The position numbers and the translations under genes were made by a program. A stretch of 64,000 bases of DNA from Struthio camelus (Eukaryota > Chordata > Aves > Struthioniformes > Struthionidae): NCBI RefSeq assembly GCF_040807025.1, contig NC_090942.1, forward strand, positions 64,746,911 through 64,810,910. The letters run 5' to 3'. Shown here piece after piece: positions 12,501 to 23,661 of the stretch. Each line of letters opens with the position of its first letter. The first letter of the stretch is position 1. The notes beneath the pieces were generated by a model. That model was not told where the DNA came from, did no database searches, and saw only the letters and a list, made by a program, of their open reading frames with translations.

Positions 12501-15500
12501 GACCAGCAAGAAAGACAGCGAACATCCGGCAGCCGCTGTGTTTACGGCGTTCGAGGCGAGTCCGAAGGAGGTTTAATTCCTCATTGCGACAGAGTTAAAC
12601 AAAGTCTTGAACCTCTGCCTCCTAAATCACACCCGAGCGCTCTCCTCTCCCAGTCATGAGTACGGTAATCACCATTTTGGATTTTTTTGTTTTTCCTCTC
12701 CCTTTCTAAATCTTCAGACATCGGTGAGGAGGGGAGCAGCTCCTGCAGGCGTGTTCGAGTGACGAGCTCAGCGGTTGGCTCGCCGGCGCCGGGGCTCGGG
12801 TCCGCACCCAGGCGCAGCCAGAGCGATGGCTCGCAGCCAGCCGTCCCGTTACCTCCCGCCCCACCACTCAGGGCTTCATACCCTGGAATAAACCCCTCTG
12901 AAGTTTGCTTTTATGGTCGCTTATAAAGCTCTCATTTTGCTTCGATGACAAATGAAAACCAGGCAGGCAAATTTTGACATTGTCCTGAGAAAGTCTTCCA
13001 GGCTGGCCAACCCTAGTTGTTGCTTTATTAATCTGCAAGTATTTCAAGGGTACCGATGGCATTGATAATAATGGAAAATTAGATGAGAGTTGCGGAGCAA
13101 GGGCACAGCACCCAGTGCAAAAAGATCTAGACAAGGAGAAAATTAGAATTATTGATATTTGTGCAAATGGGTTTCTATACTATACACAACGATTTCTGCA
13201 GCACATAGGGTTTTTCCAGAAATGCAACTGTGCAAAAGGGAATAGCTAAGGCATGGGTGTAAAGGAAAAGGAGACAAAATGAAGCAATTTATAAAAGGAA
13301 GGGTTGTTGAAAAATATGGCGGTGGGGCAGGATGTAGTGAATTTAAAAATCAGCCTGCAATAAACTCTGAGTAACAGGATCCCTGAACACAGCCTAGCTC
13401 CGAGGGAGGTTTCAGCTCCACTCTCCAGGCCTATCTCTTCGACCTTGTCTCTGTCACGTAAACGAACTGAGATGAACATATGTTTTTAGGTTTGTTTCTA
13501 AAATAACCAGACTGAAGCAGAAAATACTGCGCGGCCCACAGGAGTCTCCTCCCGCCCTCCTCAGGGGAAAGACGAGAGAAAATGCGTGCGTGTTAGTCAC
13601 ATCAGACAAAGTGCTGCAGTGACAAGGATTTATACGGAACGGAGCAGGAAAAAGCCCTCACAGCTGCGGGCGAGCAACGGGGCCGGAGATGAGGCCGTAT
13701 CAGCGCGTCGGGGATCGCTCCTGGGCCGACTTGGGTCTCCAGCACATGCATCGGCGTTGCAAACATTTTGCTTTGCCGCCGTGGAAACCACCAGGCCCGT
13801 TGCCTGGCCAGGGATATATACACCTTTAGCAATCTGCAAAGTTGAGGTCTGTGCACCGGAAGCGTGTTGTATGTGGACTGTGCAGGAGGGACAAATATTG
13901 CAGCCCTAGCCTTTACTGTCCTTTCACAGAGATAGACCGTGTCCAAGGAGATGTTTTGATCTTTCAGAGGATGCTAGAGCAGCCCAAGAGGACCAGAATC
14001 CTTTTCAAAGAGCTAAATTCCCAGAGTCGTTTTAATCACTGCAATAACTAAAAAGGGATTTAAAAGTAAAGAGACATGAATGGATCTGGTGCGGAACAAG
14101 CATAAGCAGGGAATAAAGTCAACTACTTCCCTGAGAGCCAAGAGACCATAAAAAGGGCATGCACACTTCTCATTTTGGTCAATCCCAATAAAAGTGATCT
14201 CTGTTTCAAAATCAAAACACAAAGGAAACCATCACAGCAATGTTATCTAATCTAGAAAGCTGGTCCTTATCTTATCTTACTCTACTCTGTTCCTTCAGTG
14301 ACGCTCATTTTACTCCTAAGTAGTGGTAAGGGATAGATTTAATCCCCGGGAGGAGAGTGAGAACTCGGTGCTCTGGCAGCCGCCGATCTCTAATTCCCGC
14401 CCTGCCCTCTCGGCCTGTGCCATATACCACTCCAGGCAAATCCTAGGATCCGGCATAAGTGATTTCCTGGAGTTCTGCTGCATATTTCTCATATAGTAAG
14501 TGCATCTACGAAAGCCAGCTGTGACTGCATCTGCATTTACTTTCCACCCCAAACACTGAGCCCTACAGAGCCTTTTTACTTCACAAGACTGCTTATTCCT
14601 TGAAAATCAAGCCAAATGCTCTGCCATGGAACAAAACAAGACATTTTACAACCACTCTTATGACAAGCAGAACAAAATACCTGAAATGTCATTTTGGCTT
14701 TTGACGACACTCTTAGTGAAATGTAGACATATGGCCTATCCAATAATTATTACTATGCACCCAAAGGGATTATTTCATTTCTCAATTTGGAGACTTGATG
14801 GTATTCAGGAAGGGCTGAAAAAGATATCACCAAATTGCAAAATGAACCCAAATCCTCCTGTCTAAAATGTCACTTCCTGAGACTACAAGTAAAATTTAAA
14901 ATACTTACATAGATGAAGGCAGCTAGGAAAAATATTATTCACTGTTGGACCATTTAATGTGTTTCCTGCCTGCAACAGCACTGTGTATAACTAGCTGAAC
15001 TGCTTTCACGTTATAGGATCAGAATCAACAGTTCACACTGTTATGTTTTCAGAAATGATTAAAAGTTTGAGAATCTAGTACATTAAAGTTACTTTTCCAA
15101 GAGTGGAAAAATTTTAATTTGCAAAATTTTAAAAAGCTCAAATTGACAATTGCATATTTACTCGGTTTTAAAACATTAAATGTAAGTTTTATAGTATAGC
15201 CCTAGCCTAGGGCCCCCTTTGTTAAGCCATTATGGCTATGAGAGATACTAACTAACCCGTGGAAGTTGGAAAAGAACATTTTGTCCTTCTTCCCTCAAGT
15301 AACCCCACTTATAAAAGTTTATTAAACTAATTACAGAAGATTTAATAGATTATCGCAGAAAAGGAAGTTGCTGCAAGCTCTCCTTTCTTGTTATAACAGG
15401 CAATCCATCAATTTTTCTGGGTTTTAACGCTGGTCCTGCTGCTGACTGCTTTTCCAACCTTACACAAACGACAAATTTCTCTTCCACCTCTATTTCGTAA

Positions 15501-18500
15501 TCTGATCACTACCGTTTGATTTTCAGAGATGCTACACAATTGCTCAGAGAGAGGATGTTTTCAAGCACAGGATGTTATGTGGCCTCATTGCACACGGTGT
15601 CATGAGGCACAGAAAGTGGTAGAGTGGAAGGATTGACCTCTAATAAAAGGCAGATATTTGGGCATGAGCTTGAACAAACCTGACAATAAGGTTCAAACGG
15701 GCAAGACGGAATCCAAGAGTAGTAATAGGCTGGTAATACTGGGCAGAATATGATAAGTAGGTTTTGCAATACGTCAAGAAATTTCCCAATCTTCCAGCAT
15801 ACATGTAAATGTCAAAAAGTCAACAGTTGAAAAAAAGATATTTTCCCCTGCACCCCAAAAATGACAAAAAGAGTGACGATTTTAAATTGAGAGGCTGCTG
15901 AAAGGGAAAAAATAAACCGGAAAAGAACCTTGTGATGAGCCTTCAGCACGTGGGTAATCGGCATGGGATGAAAACTTGAATGCAGTGATACATGCAGTCC
16001 CGATAAAACCTCTATTCATAACACCTAGATATTTAAGTGAAACTTTAGCTTCCTTTAGCAGCGCAGCTTTGCCTCCCTGCACCAGCGCTGCCCTCTCCCC
16101 TGGCTGCCAAGTCAATGTACAGAGAGGCCTTCTGGCACTCGCGCTCCAGGAAAAGGACTACCCCATACAAAATGGAAGCTATCTTGCCTTTTAAAGCCCC
16201 CTGACACACATCATACAGCAAGCAGGTAGCCTAAATTGTGTCATGGGGTTCTTTAAAGCCTGCTCTTCTGACCTCCCTGTAGCTGCTTTCAAAGAGCATT
16301 TCCCAACAGCAGGAGGCAGCAGCAAAATCCTCAATGCCTGCTGTATTTAAAGCATCCCCAGGAAACACCCACAAGCAAAGAAGCCAGCAGGCTGTCAGAC
16401 TTTACCTGCAGGGCTCTGTTTACAAGCTAGCAGTTTCCTTCTACCGACCTTGGCTCTGGCCCAGACAAGATGTACTTCAAAGGAGAGCCTCCACAGTAGG
16501 GTCTTGAAGCTGGAAGTGCTGTGATCAGTCGCAACTGGACACTTCAGGAGCCTCATGTCAAAGCCTGTGCTGCTTTCACCTTTCTGAATGGTACAAGATA
16601 GGGGAGAAAACTGCAAGTGTTTATTCCTTACTGCTTTATCTTGGCACCATTTGCCAGGTGTGCTCTTGTGGAAAAGCTTAGTAAAATGTGTCTGCTTGTT
16701 GCTGGAGGCAGAGAAAAGAAATCCCTCTTTCTTTCAACAAGTCAGCGGGGCTCCTAAAGCTGGTAACACAGAAAGCATCTGTTTATTCAGTGCAAGTATG
16801 TAAAATGATAGTTCATTAGAAGAGAACTGAAAAGACCTTATGTACAGCTCCAAAGTGGACCCAAGAGAGTCATGTGTTGGGTTATGTGTAAGGTCAACAC
16901 AGGTGGTGATTGGAAGAGGAGCATCATACTGAGGTAAGGTAAGCCCTTGACCAAGCTCTTGCGTTAAGCAAGGCAAGAGAAGTCTTAAGTTTTTGGAACA
17001 TGCTGAAGTCTGACGATGCTTCTTGCTCTGTCTCAAGAGCCTGATTTGAACACGAGACTAATACAGGGGCACGGCCCACTCAATGAGTCACTCGCACAGA
17101 ACCAGGAGGAAGCAAAAAAGCCTCCAAAGCCCAAAGCACCTTTGTCCCATGACATGAGCAGTATCAAGCCATCACTCTTCTACGTGAAAAGGAGACAAAG
17201 GAGGCACCACTGTTCCTCCCAACTCCACGTCTCTGCAAGCGAGACGGGCTGCGAGTGCACGGTCACGGCTCCTCGTGTAGGTCCCTCTGCAGTGGCTTAT
17301 TTGGAGCTGTGCACATTGTGCCTAATATTTCCCACCAGCATCAGCACGTTGGGGATGGCATGCTGGAAACCATTAAAACAGGGTTTAGATTTGCAGGATG
17401 CCAAAGGAAAGAGTCTTATACTGGGAAGGATCAAATAGCAGGCCAAGCTAAATGAGGAGAGATGTGCAGGGCACTCACTTCGGGCCAAGGGTTAATGCCT
17501 CCCCACGTGACAAGGGTTGATATCTGAGGAATCCAGAGGCTGCCATGCAACTACTGACCTTTTCCTGGGGATGTGAGAGACGGTGCTCACCAGCTTCAGG
17601 GCCATGCCTGTGCCATAGCACAGGCAGCTCTGGAGCAAAAACTAAAATACTGTTGCTAGAAGAAAGCGATGACATCAGTAAACAGCTCTGGAAAAAAATA
17701 AGCTGTCTTCTGCCTGGAGTTGTCGCAAGCCATGCTGATGCCGAACTCAGGAAACAGTGCCTCCACACTATCTATGTAAACGACATAGGGGAAGAACTAA
17801 AAGAATTACTTTTTCAAACAGAGCATCTCTTTCCCTTTCCCTACAGCTCCTGGTCCTCCAAAGGGCTTTTTGGCCCCAGTCAGTAGTAATCCCTGGAGAC
17901 TAATAAAGGAACTCAGAGCTCAACCACTGAAATGGATTCCCTTGGGAAAAATGCACATTTTAGGGGCTGTACAGTTAGTGTCTTCCACCCTCCTGTTGTA
18001 CCACAGGAAATACAGTGGAAGTATCTCAACAGCTCAGCGAGTTTTGGTTCTCACGTTGCAAGATTTTGCTTGCTCTCCTCTCCCTCACCTGCTGAGACAG
18101 CAAGCCCTTCTGCATGACCACTGCCGCTTGCACTCGTATTTGCACAGCATCCACCACAGCAGCACTCTTTAGCTACTATAATCCAAACAAGAGCCGGGTC
18201 AAAGTTAAACCGCAGAGAGGGTGCTTGCTCTTTGTACAAACCTCAGCCCTGGCAGCATGGGCTATGACACCGCACAGCACCTGGTGCAAGATTTGCATCG
18301 GCATGCGTTCAAGGTAACATTGGCGCCCGGGGCCCTGGCGTAGGCATGCCACGCCTGCCCCGAGGCGGCAAGCTGCTGGAGGTGGACGGAGATGGCCCTC
18401 ACCAGGGCCGGCGGCCGAGGAAAACCCCCTCGCATCGCTCCCGTCCGAGCCCAGCCCCACGACTGCTAGAAGCAGGGGGAGTGTAATACATACCAGCTGC

Positions 18501-19480
18501 TAGCGTTCTCCGTGTACCCTAGGACTGATCAAAGCACAGCAGTTGACTAACTTTTCCAGTGTTACTAAGAGCGATGGAACAGCGTCAAGGATACCTTGGA
18601 ATTTCCCTTTTATCACAGCTGTAGCCACAGAAGCGTTTATGTGAAGCAGAAGGGATAAGCGACCCAGCCGTCAAGTATTTTCCTAATTCTCTCTGCAGGC
18701 ACAAGTGTCAGGCACATGCTCCTCTTTATGGCTCCAGCAGAAGTGCTGTACCAGTGCTGGAAAAATGGGGCCAGATGAGGTCTTTGGAGGTTATATACTG
18801 CTTTGTGGGTCTTGCAGTGAAGGCTTCCAGTAAAACTGCATGTTATATTATACTCCCATTACTAGGAAGCTGAAAGTCAGGTACAATTTGCAAGCAAACT
18901 TTAGGCCTTCAAGGCAGGACTTACCCAGGACATGTCCTTAACAGACATAAAAATTCTTTAAGTAAACAAGAACATGTCACTTAAGCGTTTCATTGTTTGC
19001 AAAGCAGTTCGCAAGCAACAGTGGGAGCTATGGAAAAAGTGTTTGCACAGAAACCACTATGAAGGCCCATTATATCTCACTTCCCAACAAAGCCCAGGCT
19101 GTTATCCCTGCTGTAATCAGTCTCGTTGTGCAACAAACATGATCAAAGGGAAAAGATTATGAACGCTCCCACATGAGAAAACCCTTGGCCACTAAGAGAG
19201 GGAATTACACAGGCAATATAAGGTATCACTTGTTTTGTTTGGTGTCCTTGAGAACTATACTATGGCATACATGGTGATAAGTAGAATCTGAGAATAAAAG
19301 TAAGTAGATGACACAACATTTTTTTTCCAGAAAAGAAGTGTTCTCCAGCTCAGGCTATACAATTTGTTTCCACACAGAAAAAAGTGAGAAGAAAAAAATT
19401 TCACTTTACTAATAGTCTCCCTGTAGCACACTACACAGACCTTAGTTTGCAGAGAGTTAAAAAAAAAAAAAAAACAAAGA

Positions 19481-19528
<48 letters not shown>

Positions 19529-22500
19529 GAAGTTTTTCTTGATATATATTTGTTTACCATATATAATGAGAAAAAAGGAAAAGAAATATTAGTCATGACA
19601 CATGCTACCAAAACCTCTAAGCTAAATAATTTTAAGTGTATTATAAATGGATACTCCGCAAGCACAACCGACACATGCTAGTTTATGTGAGTTATTAAGA
19701 CTCGGCTGGAAAAATGCAGACTCTAAGACCATGTTTTAAGCAGCTTTAACTGGAAACACATGCAGAGTATACATTCTAGCAGATAATTACCGGTAGAGTG
19801 AAACACAGCTCATATAGAAAATAGAAACGGTGTAGCAACTTCCTTTTTTTATCTAATAAAGAATTACATGGATTTTAAAAGTACTTCCCACTTTCCTTTT
19901 AGAAAAGCTAATTTTTAGGCTCTACAGGTCACCCACCTCTAGAAACTCACTAATCTAATCTACAGTGCGTAAATACACCCACATTTGCAAAATCCAAGAG
20001 AACACTAGTTTTAACATCTCCCCTTGTCCAAAACAACAGCTTGCTAAAACAGAACACAACTACATCTCAGAGAAAATCTGAAACCTAGAAGACTACCAGG
20101 ACAATCCTGTCAAACCAGCAACTCTTTTCTCCTTCCCATCTTCTATTTTCCTCCCAGAACTGGGGAGGCTATATTTAAAGGTCACATTTTCTCCTTTTCC
20201 CAGGATACTCAGCAATCTGATATAACATGAGAAAAGGGGTGAATTCTTCACTTCAAAAGATTGCTGACAAGTTTTGCTCAGGTAACCGGGTTGTTAAGTA
20301 CTTTCTTCACCTGAGAATTCTGCAGTCTTTAACATTAAAGACACTCAGATGTCTGACCTACTTTTCCTTTTTCTAAAAAAATCTACTTTTCCTTTACGAT
20401 CTATCTCTATTATATTTGTGTGCATATGCAGAAAACAATCTTAAGTACTAGCTGCTACTTTTCAAAACCCCCTTCTTCACCTGTCTGAGATGACTAATCT
20501 CGGTATAAAACTCTGCACCGTCAATCCAGGAATCCTGAGCCTGCCTTAGTTGCTTTTCAAGGTGTTTTTGTGTGCTTTTCAAGCTTTGCTGGAGACTGGG
20601 AATTCCTGCTGATACGATGCTAATTCTCTTCACTTGCTAGTAAGGCCAGGCTGAAACCTCCTTGTTTTTGTTTCCTAGAGAATGAACTGAGATCACATCT
20701 GCCTTTTATAAAAGCTCCTGAATTGTTGCTGATCAACAACAACTAGCAGCCAAAGCTTTGCCTCTAGAAACATGCATTGTTTTTCTGTTGGGGTTGCTAG
20801 ATACTGTGTCCTTGTAAAAAGTCTGGCTAAGTCATTTAAATTCTGAAACTGAGCGCTCTGCTTCCCTGAACAGCTAGCACTAATTGTTACTAACAAGAGT
20901 TATATGCAAAAGGCTCCAAACAGCATTATTCAGCTTCCTTTGTTCTTTAAAGGATATTCATTGCCTTTTTAAAATGCGCTAGTATTTCTAGTTTCTACAA
21001 AATTACGCTACTTTAGGCTAATAACTTCATTTTAAAAAAAAATAACAACAATAAATTAAATAATTAAAATTAAATAATTTTTCTGTATATTTTCCCGGTT
21101 TCAATACAAAAGCAGTGAAGGCATTAAAACAGTAGGGGAGGGAAGCAGAGCTGCTATGGAAATTTAAAAGTTGTGCATGTAAAAAGTGGTCACGCTATTT
21201 GTTTTTGGTTAAGGTGTGGAGCGAGGGGAAGCTTTTAAAGCTCTCTGCCTGCGCGATTTCTCTGAGCAGCACACTGATGGGATTTTATAAGGGCAGACCT
21301 CTCCTGGTGAATCTGGGAGAGGTGACTTCTACCTGTTACCTCACCTCAGGCAACCTGACCGGCCGGGCCTGGCGCCCTTCGGCTTTTCCTGGCTGTTCCT
21401 AGAAGCTGGAGTGGATCTCCTGCCCGAGCTCCCTTGTCTGCGAATTACAGCAAGCCCGTCCGTCCGTCTTCCCCAGTTGTCGTTCAGGACTATCATGTAT
21501 CAAGCTAGCCTGCTCCCGCCAGCAAGTCTCCTGGCGTTCCCTCGCTTGCCCAGGCCAAAGTCAGCAGGCGCCGTTGCGCTTTGCCCAGCGGGTTAGGGCA
21601 TGCACGGGTCTGACGCCGGAGCGGACGAGCGAGCTGGATGTGCTCGGAGCTTGACGCAAGCGAGCTGTGCTGTGAGCACCCGCAAGCTGCCGGAAAGGGA
21701 TGAATTATGGAGGAGCTGGAGGACTGTGGGGGCTTGGGAGATGCTGTCGAACCAAGACAACGGCTGGGAGATGCGGCAGTACGCTCCACACGCCAGCATC
21801 AACGTGTCCACCTACTGATATACAGACTGTGCTTGGTCATGCTTGCTGAATAGAGATGAAATAAAAGCTTCTCCCACAGCGAAACAGGAGCCAGTTACAT
21901 AGAAACAACTGGGAGATGCAGACAAGGTTCTCTTGATACTGAGTTCCCTTCCCTCATGTGCCATGTAAATGCCTGCACCCCCACGTGCCCTCCGCTTACA
22001 ACAAAATGCAGATGGGGTCTCGCTGGTCTCCAGGTTGCCTTCAGCGACGACAGCCAGGCTGTGCCTTCGCCCCAGCCTCTCCCCTCAGACGAAGACCCAG
22101 GCACCTCATAGCTGGTTTTCTGCATTGCACCATCCCCGGAAAGTGCGGCCAAAGGGGAAGCCCAAGCAGCGCTCAGCTCCCTTCCCAAGGACTGCTTTAT
22201 GCCACCGCACACTACCTTTGTCCTGTGGCTACTGGATAGCGCTAGCCGTCTAGTAACTTTCAGGCAGGGATCAAGCGGGTTTGTGCTTAGTCATGAGCTG
22301 CTTGGCGCGTTCCTACCAGCAGAAGTGGCAATTTTCCCATCTCAGCTAGACGCCCGTCCAGGTGTCTAATCTGTAACACTGACATAAAAGGATCTCTAAG
22401 TAGGGTGCTCTTTAGGTAGGTCCCAGGCCTTAACTGCCACTAGCCCTTTCCCCAAATGCAAACTAGCATGCACTTACTGACCTCAAGAACAAGGTAAAGG

Positions 22501-22989
22501 CAGCTTATCTTGATGGATTCATTAACCCCCTTTGAACTGCTTACTTGCTAAACTACTACAATGCACAGAAAGATAAGTGGGGTGTTGGAAGAGATAAAAT
22601 AATGTACCAGGCAAAGGACACTGCTATGGCTGAGGACTAGTGTCCTCTAAGGGCTTAATTCCAAGTTGATCTAGGAAGACATAAAAGTTAATACATTTCA
22701 AGATTAAACAGGGGGAATGCAGCTAAGGCACAGGCGCAGAACGCAAAGCAGATAGCTCAAGACGCGGGACATCTCTGCGGTGTGAGTGTTTCAAGAGCGT
22801 CAGAGAGGACACTCAGTAAGAGCCTTGGACTGCGCTTCAAAACAGACATTGTCCCCTTCTGGGGTATCACTGGTGGGAGACGCGCCTCTTTCCCACGGCA
22901 GAGCAGAACCAGACTGTGAGGAACCGGAGCCCGCTCGCTGTAACGTGGGATCGCTGCCGAGGCAGAGGAGCCATTCACCTGCCCGCTGT
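12501..22989. other. Upstream intergenic DNA, no gene seen (part 2)
   Basis: Non-coding as far as can be judged. CpG-richer pockets occur at about 12720-12850, 13530-13770, 18310-18460 and 21360-21640. They are too small and isolated to call promoters but could be enhancers or non-coding first exons. An A16 run plus a (GA)n microsatellite lies at 19459-19525. Confidence 0.6.
19459..19525. repeat. A16 run plus (GA)n microsatellite
   Basis: Sixteen A, a short A/C/G linker, then about 43 bp of GA repeats with one AAA interruption. Confidence 0.95.
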
Positions 22990-23199
22990 GCCTGGGATTT
23001 TCTTCCTTTCTGCCTTGCCCCGAAAGCAAGCAGCAGTTTTCAACCCGTGGCCCGGTAGCCCTCGGCGAGGAGGCGGAGAAACTCTGCCCCGCGCTGCACA
23101 AAGCGAGCCCCTCGGTTACCACCCCGAGCGCGGGATTTTTTTTTTTAAAAAGGGGGGGAAACTCCCGGAGACCTGCGAGGCAGGAGCCCCCGAAGCCCC

Positions 23200-23217
23200 A
23201 TGCTCGGCAGCGGTTGA
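23200..23217 (+). promoter_or_regulatory. Short upstream ORF (5 codons plus stop) in the probable 5' UTR
   Basis: ATG CTC GGC AGC GGT TGA lies 352 nt before the end of the presumed leader. No other ATG occurs between it and the AKR1D1 start. If transcription begins upstream of 23200, this uORF would be the only one and could lower translation of the main frame. Whether it is in the mRNA is unknown. Confidence 0.35.
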
Positions 23218-23334
23218 AGCCCCCCCCTCCCCGGCAGCGTGGGGCCCGAGCCGCTGGCTGCAGCCGCGCTGGGCGCTCCGCTCCGCTCCGCGCGCCGCGG
23301 CCCCGGCTGCGCGCTGCTGCCGGCGCGGCCCCGC

Positions 23335-23386
23335 GGGGGCGGCCCCGCGGGGGGCCGCGGGGGGCGGCGCGCGGGGCGGCGGCGGG
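23335..23386 (+). promoter_or_regulatory. G-run cluster, possible G-quadruplex in the 5' UTR
   Basis: Five G runs of 5, 6, 6, 4 and 3 bases on the coding strand, separated by 4-9 bases. They lie about 180-230 bp before the start codon. Such clusters can fold into a quadruplex in DNA or RNA; folding is inferred, not shown. Confidence 0.4.
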
Positions 23387-23568
23387 CACACGTGGCTCGG
23401 CCCCCCAAAAAGGCGCTGGCCGCCGGCGGGAGCGGGCACTCCGTGGCTCGGCCCCCGCAGAGGCGCCGGCAGCCGGTGCGCAGGGGCCGCGGCAGGTTGC
23501 GGAGCGGCAGCGGCTCCTGCCCCCGCGCAGGCAGCCGCGGGCTCGGGACGGCCCGCCCTGCCGGCACC

Positions 23569-23661
23569 ATGAGCCTGACAGCCGAGAGCCACCGCATCCC
23601 GCTGAGCGACGGCAACAGCATCCCGCTGGTGGGGCTGGGCACCTACGCCGACCCCCAGAAA
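23569..23661 (+). CDS. AKR1D1: AKR1D1 coding exon 1 (residues 1-31)
   Basis: Encodes the N-terminal beta-hairpin and first barrel strand, including the motif [13 protein letters not shown] and the GLGTY glycine turn near the cofactor site. The ATG at 23569 has A at -3 (context CACCATGA). The frame is open upstream to about 23239 without another ATG, so this is the first possible in-frame start, and it matches the family's N-terminus. The exon ends after AAA in phase 0 with a consensus donor, gtaagt. It lies inside the CpG island. Confidence 0.95.

Noticed and set aside
1..22989. Possible exon of CREB3L2, the neighbour of AKR1D1 in human
   Set aside because: No frame resembling the CREB3L2 N-terminus or bZIP was seen on either strand. 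The neighbour is probably outside this window.
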